A DNA stretch of 32,385 bases from NCBI GenBank assembly GCA_014879535.1, contig JACSRX010000050.1, positions 1 through 32,385 on the forward strand. The letters run 5' to 3'. Below the pieces are notes generated by a model that did no database searches, had not been told where the DNA came from, and was given only the letters and a program-made list of their open reading frames with translations. Within the stretch, counting starts at the first letter, position 1; each line of letters starts with the position of its first letter. Of the stretch, positions 1-5,604 are shown in pieces. The DNA comes from Chthoniobacterales bacterium. GTDB lineage: Bacteria; Verrucomicrobiota; Verrucomicrobiia; Chthoniobacterales; JACTMZ01. A program made the position numbers and the translations under genes.

Positions 1-35
1 CAATATTCAACACCGTTGACCAATATACGTTCGGC
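1..35 (+). other. attC, 3' end only (preceding cassette)
   Basis: GTTCGGC at 29-35 is the same R' box that closes the attC at 1308-1314 and is likewise followed by a run of A. The first bases of the window are therefore probably the right arm of the attC of a cassette lying to the left. The left arm is outside the window, so pairing cannot be tested. Confidence 0.5.
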
Positions 36-56
36 CAAAAAACCGAGTTCACCGCC

Positions 57-572
57 ATGGTAGCAATCACGGAACAACCCGCACCTCGCAAGCGTGACGC
101 ATCGTGGATTTCCTTCCTGAGTGTCGCTGCTGCCATTTTGTTACCTGCATACCTGCTGAGTTACAATGTCGTCTTCACAGAAGGCGAGGTGGTGCAGGGC
201 TTGTATTGTCTGTTGCTCATCATTGCAAGCCTGTCGTCGCTAACAGCATTCTATCGGCGGGACGTTGGCATTACCCTAGTCGCCCTGTCCGGCGGTTTCC
301 TGCTCACATGGCAGGCATATCAGTCTCGCAAGTGGGCTATGATCCATGAGGACATCACGTCTATCGTCACTTCCGCGATGAAGCAGCATAAGGAGTCCGG
401 AACCTACCCGAAGTCCATTGATGACTTGAAGTTTGAGCACTCGTTCGTGAGGAAGCACATCCACGGTTTTAGCTCGGACGCCGATGGATTCAGGATTAGC
501 TACTTCATTAACCAGCCGGGCATCACATACTCTTATTCTTCGATTGATGGCTTCTGGTATTACCCAGACTGA
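57..572 (+). CDS. cassette 1: membrane protein of unknown function
   Basis: This 171-residue protein is encoded 22 bases after an R' box (29-35). An N-terminal charged stretch of about 17 residues is followed by hydrophobic segments at roughly 18-36, 45-62 and 70-85, predicting two or three membrane spans. A soluble C-terminal half of about 85 residues follows, rich in Lys, Ser and aromatic residues. The C-terminal part resembles a small periplasmic or cytoplasmic domain of no family I recognise. The gene is less GC-rich than the chromosomal genes, as is usual for cassettes. The ATG at 57 is the first in frame and fits the cassette layout. No function is assigned. Small membrane proteins of unknown role are common in integron cassettes. 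Confidence 0.7.
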   Translation: MVAITEQPAPRKRDASWISFLSVAAAILLPAYLLSYNVVFTEGEVVQGLYCLLLIIASLSSLTAFYRRDVGITLVALSGGFLLTWQAYQSRKWAMIHEDITSIVTSAMKQHKESGTYPKSIDDLKFEHSFVRKHIHGFSSDADGFRISYFINQPGITYSYSSIDGFWYYPD

Positions 573-607
573 CTGACAGCAATGAACGAATGCCAAACAA
601 CACCAAG

Positions 608-700
608 GCCGAACAAAACGGATGCAGGCAACGGCTCGAAGGCTATCTGTCGTGTCAGCAACGCCTCCCGCTCGCCGTCGCCTGATCCGAGACGTTAGCT
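608..700 (+). other. attC site 1, non-canonical core
   Basis: R'' is GCCGAAC at 608-614 and R' is GTTAGCT at 694-700. The arm CGGATGCAGGCAACGGC (619-635) pairs with GCCGTCGCCTGATCCG (675-690), leaving one extrahelical G and one mismatch. This is the attC signature. The central part lacks the hairpin core shared by the next three sites, so this cassette probably has a different origin. The ATG of the next gene is 9 bases downstream. Confidence 0.75.
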
Positions 701-708
701 AATTTTAT

Positions 709-1194
709 ATGCCCGTTGACGATGACTATCCAACTTGCTGCGAAACGTATGTCACTTTGCGCCTCTATCATCCGAGTGATAATCCGGAGAAGGTGACCGA
801 ATTCCTTGGCATCACCCCGAGCAAATCTCAGATGGTCGGCGAGATGTGGGAACAAAGAAATAGGAAAGAAAAATACCAGTTATCGGGCTGGTTTTTCACT
901 TCCGAAGGATCTCTTGAGTCATACGATTCTGAAAAGCATTTGGATTGGCTTCTCTCTCAGATCGAGCCGAAACTCTCGATATTGCAATCATTGATTGCTG
1001 AGCATGGCTGGCGTGCTGATATAGCCTGTCTTTGGGATTCGCAATCCGGTCACGGAGGACCCACTCTGTCCCCAGCGCTTCTACGCCGACTTAGCGTCTT
1101 AGGCATTGAACTTTGGTTCGACGTATATTTCCATGGTGCGTATTTCAAGATTCGTAATCGGAAGACAGTCGATGCCATTCAACAAAACAGCTAA
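709..1194 (+). CDS. cassette 2: DUF4279-like protein
   Basis: This 161-residue soluble protein has no signal peptide or membrane segment. The N-terminal part carries a 'TLRLYHPSDNPEKVTEFLGI' stretch (about residues 11-30), the middle a 'SGWFFTSEG' strand, and the C-terminal part 'GGPTLSPALLRRLSVLGIEL' (about 126-145) followed by FDVYF. This order matches the DUF4279 family from memory. DUF4279 proteins are small and uncharacterised and often occur in accessory or immunity-like contexts. The start at 709 lies 9 bases after attC 1. The stop codon TAA at 1192-1194 lies inside the R'' box of the following attC. The family call is moderate and the biochemical role is unknown. Confidence 0.7.
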   Translation: MPVDDDYPTCCETYVTLRLYHPSDNPEKVTEFLGITPSKSQMVGEMWEQRNRKEKYQLSGWFFTSEGSLESYDSEKHLDWLLSQIEPKLSILQSLIAEHGWRADIACLWDSQSGHGGPTLSPALLRRLSVLGIELWFDVYFHGAYFKIRNRKTVDAIQQNS

Positions 1195-1314
1195 CGAACC
1201 GGTCCAGGAAATCCCCGTCCCTGCGGGACTTCCGGCATGTCTCCTGCTGATTCCGCTTCGCGGGCAGGAGCCATGCCGGAAGCAAGCGGGGATTTCTGAC
1301 CGGGGACGTTCGGC
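1189..1314 (+). repeat. attC site 2 (homogeneous core)
   Basis: R'' is AGCTAAC at 1189-1195 and R' is GTTCGGC at 1308-1314. The L'' box CCGGTCCAG pairs with CTGACCGG apart from one extrahelical C. AATCCCCG pairs with CGGGGATT, and the central arm CTTCCGGCATG-t-CTCCTGC pairs with GCAGGAG-c-CATGCCGGAAG. Length is 126 bases. The core is shared with the sites at 1699-1824 and 2411-2536. Confidence 0.85.
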
Positions 1315-1320
1315 CAAATT

Positions 1321-1689
1321 ATGAACACCTCCAACCCCTATAAAGGTCGAGAAGCCGTCATGTTTGACTTCGCAGTTGAGGCACGACTACGAGGCGAGAC
1401 ATTTTTCTATCTTAAGATCCCCGAGAACATCGGACCAGAAGAGAGAGGAAGAAAATATGAAGATCCCATTCAGGCAGCACTTGACAGATCGGAGCTTGGG
1501 CAAGTCACTGGCGGAGGATCGCAGCTTGGTGAAGGCAAGACAGTTGAATTTTGCGGAATTGATGTCGTTACCAGCGAAAGAGACTTGGGTTTGAAACTCC
1601 TTAAACGAGAGTTGGTTCGCTTGAACGCGCCTGTGGGCTCGCTGATTGAAGAATATCTCCCTGAGAGAATTGACCATCCGATAAGATAG
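1321..1689 (+). CDS. cassette 3: unknown soluble protein
   Basis: This 122-residue acidic protein starts 6 bases after the R' box of attC 2. There is no signal peptide or membrane span. Visible features are an N-terminal strand with 'VMFDFAVEARLRGETFFYLK', a 'GQVTGGGSQLGEG' glycine-rich turn near residues 60-72, a 'VEFCGIDVVTSERDLGLKLL' segment and an amphipathic C-terminal helix. The layout of a Gly-rich turn, a strand and then a helix beginning with an acidic pair recalls small immunity-type proteins, but I cannot name the family. The stop is 9 bases before the R'' box of attC 3. Function is unknown. Confidence 0.7.
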   Translation: MNTSNPYKGREAVMFDFAVEARLRGETFFYLKIPENIGPEERGRKYEDPIQAALDRSELGQVTGGGSQLGEGKTVEFCGIDVVTSERDLGLKLLKRELVRLNAPVGSLIEEYLPERIDHPIR

Positions 1690-1698
1690 TATGAAGAA

Positions 1699-1824
1699 GC
1701 CGAACAGACCGATGGAGCAAATCCCCGTCCCTTCGGGACTTCTGGCATGGCTCCTGCTGATTCCGCTGCGCGGGCAGGAGCCATGCCAGAAGCAAGCGGG
1801 GATTCCTCATCGGGGACGTTGGGC
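1699..1824 (+). repeat. attC site 3 (homogeneous core)
   Basis: R'' is GCCGAAC at 1699-1705 and R' is GTTGGGC at 1818-1824, a perfect GTTRRRY. CCGATG pairs with CATCGG in the L boxes, and AATCCCCG pairs with CGGGGATT. The central arm reads CTTCTGGCATGGCTCCTGC and pairs with GCAGGAGCCATGCCAGAAG. Compared with attC 2, a C-to-T change on the left arm is matched by G-to-A on the right arm, which preserves pairing. Confidence 0.87.
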
Positions 1825-1856
1825 GACAAAATATACCCCTTTGAATTTGACCTCTT

Positions 1857-2408
1857 ATGCCAGATCCCGAAGACACAATTGATTTAGAAGCACCATCCGA
1901 ATTTGGAATTTGGCTGCGTCAACGCCGTGAGGCCAAAGGGTTGACCCCTCAGCAGCTGGCCGAGCAAGCTGGAGTTTCATTTCCGCAGATTTACAATATA
2001 GAAAGCGGTCGTTCGCGAAATCCACGTGACGCTACACGGAACCGTCTCGCGAAAGCACTCGACGAAGAGGTTCCTAAAGAGGTTGAGGAGAAGACCGAAC
2101 AGGCTGCGACGATCGGGCAACTGGAGTTCGTTGATTTTGATCCGCATAGAGAGGAGGACTATCCCGAAGAACCAGGGATTTACGTATTTTATGACATAAG
2201 CGAACGTCCAGTTTATGTCGGCCAAGGGCAGAATATACGAACACGGATAAGGGACCATTATACAAGGTTCTGGTTTAAACGACCAATTGTTCAGGATGCC
2301 GCTTTTGTGAAAATTGAAGACAAGGAACTGAGGGAAAAGATCGAAAAGATCATGATACAATTTATGAAGTCGAATGCTGTGCTGAATAAGCATCACGTTG
2401 AAAGATAA
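1857..2408 (+). CDS. cassette 4: XRE-type HTH fused to GIY-YIG nuclease domain
   Basis: This 183-residue protein has two recognisable domains. Residues about 12-70 form a Cro/C1 (XRE) helix-turn-helix, with 'GIWLRQRREAKGLTPQQLAE' followed by a recognition-helix segment ending in 'IESGRSRNP'. Residues about 98-180 form a GIY-YIG-like domain, with GIYVFY as the first motif, YVG about 10 residues later, an Arg-containing 'GQNIRTRIRDHY' helix and a late Glu. A short Lys/Glu-rich linker joins them. GIY-YIG domains are usually endonucleases, and XRE domains bind DNA or autoregulate. The fusion suggests a self-regulating toxin or restriction-like enzyme, which is inference. The ATG at 1857 is 32 bases after attC 3. 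The stop precedes the R'' box of attC 4. Confidence 0.8.
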   Translation: MPDPEDTIDLEAPSEFGIWLRQRREAKGLTPQQLAEQAGVSFPQIYNIESGRSRNPRDATRNRLAKALDEEVPKEVEEKTEQAATIGQLEFVDFDPHREEDYPEEPGIYVFYDISERPVYVGQGQNIRTRIRDHYTRFWFKRPIVQDAAFVKIEDKELREKIEKIMIQFMKSNAVLNKHHVER

Positions 2409-2410
2409 AT

Positions 2411-2536
2411 GCCCAACGAGCCAGTGGACCTAATCCCTGTCCCTTCGGGACTTTCGGCATACCTCCTGCTAATTCCGCTTCGCGGGCAGGAGGTATGCCG
2501 AAAGCAAGCAGGGATAGGTCACTGGGGACGTCGGAA
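2411..2536 (+). repeat. attC site 4 (homogeneous core)
   Basis: R'' is GCCCAAC at 2411-2417, a perfect RYYYAAC. The R' box is less regular (GTCGGAA, 2530-2536). L'' CCAGTGGACC pairs with GGTCACTGG except for one extrahelical G. The central arm CTTTCGGCATACCTCCTGC pairs with GCAGGAGGTATGCCGAAAG. The changes relative to attC 2 and 3 are compensated on the opposite arm. Confidence 0.83.
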
Positions 2537-2541
2537 ATGAA

Positions 2542-2907
2542 ATGAAGTCATTCTGCATTACCATCCTTCTTTTAGGAGTCGCATCGATATGGGCCGCAGA
2601 TCCCGCAAGAAAAGAAATCAACCTCGAATCCTCCCCTTTTTCTGCTGCATCCCCCAAGGGAGACTCGATCTCATTGACCGTGAAAGGCAATTGGATCCTG
2701 CTCCTGCCCGGAAAAGAATCCAAAGTCATAAAAAGGGGGGAACAGATAGTTTTGAACCCCCATGCCCCCATAACCTTGTCGGAGAGGCATACGCAGATGG
2801 TTATTTGCCACGTTCCAGAGCAAGGCATCCTCTTAACAACCACTTTTGATGCCCGCTCATTTGGCGGGAAAGAAGAAACAACAAACGAGCTGCTAAAACT
2901 CAAATAA
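2542..2907 (+). CDS. cassette 5: small secreted protein of unknown function
   Basis: This 121-residue protein has a clear signal peptide: MKS, a hydrophobic core 'FCITILLLGVASIW' and a probable AxA-type cleavage after about residue 19 (WAA/DP). The mature part of about 100 residues is rich in beta-forming residues with scattered Lys and no cysteine pairs, metal motifs or membrane segments. It probably acts in the periplasm or is exported. The start lies 5 bases after the R' box of attC 4. The stop at 2905-2907 coincides with the start of the next attC. No family is recognised. The reading frame is well supported by cassette position and signal peptide. Confidence 0.72.
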   Translation: MKSFCITILLLGVASIWAADPARKEINLESSPFSAASPKGDSISLTVKGNWILLLPGKESKVIKRGEQIVLNPHAPITLSERHTQMVICHVPEQGILLTTTFDARSFGGKEETTNELLKLK

Positions 2908-2969
2908 GAACCGAGCCATCCGGTCCAGCCAAGCTCGCTTCGCTCGGCGGCTGACCGATGACGCTCGCC
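2905..2969 (+). other. attC site 5, short and degenerate
   Basis: CATCCGGTCCAGCC (2917-2930) pairs with GGCTGACCGATG (2949-2960), leaving two extrahelical C residues. Between them is a small hairpin-like segment with GCTTCGC. The outer boxes are eroded: AAC at 2909-2911 on the left and GCTCGCC rather than GTTCGGC on the right. It closes the last recognisable cassette, and the lost GTT may make it inactive. Confidence 0.6.
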
Positions 2970-3506
2970 TCTCAAATGCCCCCTCCACGGCTCATCACTG
3001 TTGCCTTCGCGTTTCTCCTTGGAAGCCTGGCGACTGGGCGCTCCAACGACGGCTTAACTTTGGAGTGGCATCCGCTTTCCAACGGGCTGTCCCGTCTTGT
3101 GCTGATCGCCAAGGATGAGCCGGTCACGATCTGCATGGACTGGTCCCAAGGATCCAAACCGGCTCCGATGGCTCCGACCGACACTTTCTACAGCCACTCC
3201 ATGGAATCTGGACCGATGGTTTTGCGGCCATTTTGCTCGATCGAGGTGTATGACGAACATGGCGAACGTGTCAGACGAAGCCCATTTGACGGTCGCTCGC
3301 TTCTGGAGGTCCAGAGGAGGCCGCCTCATCACGTCCTCCAACTTGCGCCGGGTGATCGCCTGTCTCTCGACAGGACGTATCGCGACAAGCCCTTTCGAGT
3401 CGTCGTTCGTTTGGTGATCTTCGAGGGTGGAGGCTGGAAGGAAGTCATTCTGGAAACGAAATCGATGCAAACGTCCCGGCACCGCAACCACGAGGGCGAG
3501 CAATGA
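2958..3506 (+). CDS. secreted protein of unknown function
   Basis: This 182-residue protein begins at ATG 2958, or more likely at the in-frame ATG 2976, which gives a cleaner signal peptide (MPPPRLITVAFAFLLGSLA). The first ATG lies inside the right arm of attC 5. The mature part has 'LVLIAKDEPVTICMDWSQG' and later 'LQLAPGDRLSLDRTYRD', suggesting a compact beta-sandwich, but no family is recognised. The stop is 13 bases before the haloacid dehalogenase start on the same strand, so the two may be cotranscribed. GC is closer to the chromosome than to the cassettes, and no attC follows it. It therefore probably belongs to the chromosome and not to the array. Confidence 0.65.
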   Translation: MTLASQMPPPRLITVAFAFLLGSLATGRSNDGLTLEWHPLSNGLSRLVLIAKDEPVTICMDWSQGSKPAPMAPTDTFYSHSMESGPMVLRPFCSIEVYDEHGERVRRSPFDGRSLLEVQRRPPHHVLQLAPGDRLSLDRTYRDKPFRVVVRLVIFEGGGWKEVILETKSMQTSRHRNHEGEQ

Positions 3507-3519
3507 ACGATCGGCAGTC

Positions 3520-4341
3520 ATGATTTCCCCTTCCAAAGCTCTGATGCTGCTGCTCATCTGGGGATCATTCTGGATTCCCGTGGCAGAAGCCCGTGAGAAC
3601 CGCGCCATCAAGGCAATCGCGTTTGATGCCTTCCCGATTTTTGATCCGCGTCCCATAGAGGCTGCCGCGGTGGACATGTTCCCGGAGAAGGGGAAGGAAC
3701 TGGTGAGGCTGTGGCGCTCGAGGCAGTTTGAGTATCAATGGCTGCGTGCCTTGGGGGGACAATACAGGGATTTCCAGGGAATCACCGAGGATGCCCTTGC
3801 TTTTGCCGCAGCCCAGCTTGATCTCCCGCTCACGGAGGATGCCCGCAGGAAGCTGATGGCACCGTATGCCGGTCTTTCCGCATGGCCTGACGCGAAGGCG
3901 GCGCTGAGCAAACTCAAGGCGGACGGCTACAAAGTCGTCTTCCTGTCCAACATGACCGGGGAGATGCTCCGGTCCGGGCTGGCGGCATCCGGACTCGAGG
4001 ATGTCTTCGACGGCGTTTACAGCACCGATTCCAAGGGGACGTTCAAACCCAGTCCACAGGCCTATCAGATTGCGCTCGAGGAACTGAACCTGGCACGCGA
4101 GGAGATTCTGTTTGTTGCGTTTGCTGGCTGGGATGCCGCTGGTGCGAAATGGTTCGGCTACCCCACCTTCTGGGTCAATCGCGCGGGCGGAGCCTTGGAG
4201 GAGCTTGGCACGGCCCCGGATGGATCAGGCCGCGATCTGCAGGCTTTGTTGGATTTTCTTGAGATCAAATCAAAGGCAAACGGGGAATACGCAGAACATG
4301 GTGCTGCAGTTGCGGCCCCACACTCCACAACGATCCAATGA
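3520..4341 (+). CDS. type II haloacid dehalogenase-like HAD hydrolase, exported
   Basis: This 273-residue HAD-superfamily protein most resembles L-2-haloacid dehalogenases, which hydrolyse carbon-halogen bonds via an aspartyl ester. The probable nucleophile is Asp36 in 'AFDAFPIFDPRP'. Motif II is 'VVFLSNMTG', motif III Lys is in 'GTFKPSPQAYQIALEEL', and motif IV is 'FAGWDAAGAKWFGYPTFWVN'. The usual GTL after the nucleophile is replaced by FPIFD, a subfamily feature. An N-terminal hydrophobic segment (residues 7-22) ending in AEA predicts export, unlike classical cytoplasmic dehalogenases. ATG 3520 was chosen over the upstream in-frame 3427 because it removes an overlap with the preceding gene and exposes the signal peptide. 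The stop overlaps the next start (ATGA). The actual substrate is unknown. Confidence 0.85.
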   Translation: MISPSKALMLLLIWGSFWIPVAEARENRAIKAIAFDAFPIFDPRPIEAAAVDMFPEKGKELVRLWRSRQFEYQWLRALGGQYRDFQGITEDALAFAAAQLDLPLTEDARRKLMAPYAGLSAWPDAKAALSKLKADGYKVVFLSNMTGEMLRSGLAASGLEDVFDGVYSTDSKGTFKPSPQAYQIALEELNLAREEILFVAFAGWDAAGAKWFGYPTFWVNRAGGALEELGTAPDGSGRDLQALLDFLEIKSKANGEYAEHGAAVAAPHSTTIQ

Positions 4342-4595
4342 AATGCAAAGCATCACGCGTCCGGGGGGTTCCGGCCGCGGCGACCGGCGCCCACGCTCTC
4401 GGCGCCGTCGCGGTGGGCGCCTTCTCATTGGGAGTGCTCACCACGGGGGCGCTGGCCATCGGTGCCGTGGCCATCGGGCGGCTGGCGATCTGCCGCGCCC
4501 GGATACGGCGGCTGCAGATTGATGAACTCGTGGTCGGTCGCCTGCACGTCACCGGGCAAATCAAGACACCCTCGGGGCCGGAAAGCTCGAACTGA
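4338..4595 (+). CDS. Gly/Ala-repeat hydrophobic small protein
   Basis: This 85-residue protein starts in a 4-base ATGA overlap with the dehalogenase stop. Residues about 16-52 are a run of short repeats on the pattern G-A-hydrophobic-A-(I/V), as in 'GALAIGAVAIGRLAI'. A C-terminal 'RIRRLQIDELVVGRLHVTGQ' follows in which the pattern continues with charged residues. The six-residue periodicity resembles small proteins of a beta-helical or membrane-associated kind found next to unrelated genes in many bacteria. No catalytic motif is visible. Function is unknown. The tight overlap suggests translational coupling with the dehalogenase. Confidence 0.68.
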   Translation: MKCKASRVRGVPAAATGAHALGAVAVGAFSLGVLTTGALAIGAVAIGRLAICRARIRRLQIDELVVGRLHVTGQIKTPSGPESSN

Positions 4596-4635
4596 CGTGT
4601 CACGCAACTTCGGCCAACCTTGCCTCGACCGTCCC

Positions 4636-5598
4636 ATGCGGTCTGCCATGGCCATCCTCCCGGCGATTCTCGCGATACTCTTTCCCGCCTCGGCCAAGGC
4701 GCAGGAAGCGGCATCGCCGGCCGCGACAAACGAAACCGCCCCGAGAATCGTGTTCGTCGGCAACAGCTTCACCTTCGGGGCCGGCTCGCCCGTGCGACTC
4801 TACCGCGCCGAGACGGTCAACGATTTGAATGGCGAAGGCATTGGCGGAGTGCCCGCACTGTTCAAGATGTTCAGCAGGCAGGCCGGGCGCGACTTCGACG
4901 TGAGCCTGGAAACGGCGGCTGGCAAGAACCTCGACTTCCATGTCCAGAACAAGGCGGCCGTGCTCGACCAGCATTGGGATTTCGCGGTGCTGCAGGGACA
5001 CAGCATGCTGGATCCGAAGAAGCCCGGCGATCCGGCCCTGCTTGCGAAGTCGGGCAGGGAGCTGACGGAGTTGCTGCGCCGCAGGAATCCCAAGGTGGAA
5101 ATCCTCCTTGTCGCGACGTGGTCGCGGGCCGACCAGGTTTATCCGAAGACCGGACACTGGCACGGGAAGCCGATCGAGCAAATGGCTCGGGACGTCCGCA
5201 CAGGCTACAACTTCGCCGCCGCCGCGGCCGGGGGTGCCATCCACGACGTCATCCCGGTCGGCGAAGCGTGGAACCGCGCCTTTCGGACGGGAGTGGCCGA
5301 CCCGAATCCCTACGACGGGATTTCCGCCCGCCAGCTCAACCTGTGGGGCCGCGATGAATATCACGCGAGCGCGTTCGGATACTACCTGGAGGCGCTGATG
5401 ATCTTCGGGGACCTGACCGGACTCGATCCCCGCTCACTCGGCAAGAACGAGCGCGCGGCATGGGAGCTTGGATTCTCGCCCGAGCAGGCCTCCGCCTTGC
5501 AGCAGGTGGCCTTTGATGAACTCAGCGCGACCAAGGGCCGCGCGAAGCTGCAGCCGTTCAAGCCCGCGAATCTCCGTCCGCCCATCTCCTCCCGCTGA
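4636..5598 (+). CDS. secreted SGNH/GDSL-type hydrolase
   Basis: This 320-residue protein has a signal peptide (hydrophobic residues 4-20, cleavage near AKA/QE). The block I motif 'IVFVGNSFTFGAG' carries the probable catalytic Ser44. A 'DFAVLQGHS' segment gives the block III-like element, and the C-terminal 'DEYHASAFGYYLEAL' supplies the Asp and His of the triad. These place it among SGNH hydrolases, which deacylate esters on sugars or lipids, and it should act in the periplasm or outside the cell. The ATG at 4636 was chosen because it directly precedes the signal peptide; 4648 is an alternative. It lies 40 bases after the small repeat protein on the same strand and converges with the RND gene 6 bases on. 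Substrate is not predictable. Confidence 0.85.
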   Translation: MRSAMAILPAILAILFPASAKAQEAASPAATNETAPRIVFVGNSFTFGAGSPVRLYRAETVNDLNGEGIGGVPALFKMFSRQAGRDFDVSLETAAGKNLDFHVQNKAAVLDQHWDFAVLQGHSMLDPKKPGDPALLAKSGRELTELLRRRNPKVEILLVATWSRADQVYPKTGHWHGKPIEQMARDVRTGYNFAAAAAGGAIHDVIPVGEAWNRAFRTGVADPNPYDGISARQLNLWGRDEYHASAFGYYLEALMIFGDLTGLDPRSLGKNERAAWELGFSPEQASALQQVAFDELSATKGRAKLQPFKPANLRPPISSR

Positions 5599-5604
5599 CT
5601 GGCG

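Larger units (their letters stand above)
1..2969 (+). mobile_element. integron gene-cassette array (distal part)
   Basis: Five small genes on the + strand are each followed by an imperfect palindrome with integron attC architecture: an outer R'' box ending in AAC, an L'' box with one extrahelical base, a central hairpin, an L' box and an R' box starting with GTT. Genes begin 5 to 32 bases after the R' box, and stop codons abut or overlap R''. The cassettes are less GC-rich than the genes from 3500 onward. No integrase, attI or Pc promoter is visible. By orientation they should lie to the left of base 1. The array appears to end at a short degenerate site near 2969. The cassette reading is strong. 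Calling it a chromosomal (sedentary) integron is inference from the near-identical attC cores. Confidence 0.85.

Noticed and set aside
1221-2514. Similar repeats at about 1200, 1720 and 2430 as a CRISPR array or REP elements
   Set aside because: The copies are long palindromes of about 126 bases with R/L boxes and extrahelical bases, placed at the ends of genes of different origin. Spacing is gene-sized (about 510 and 710 bases), not the 25-40 bases of a CRISPR array.
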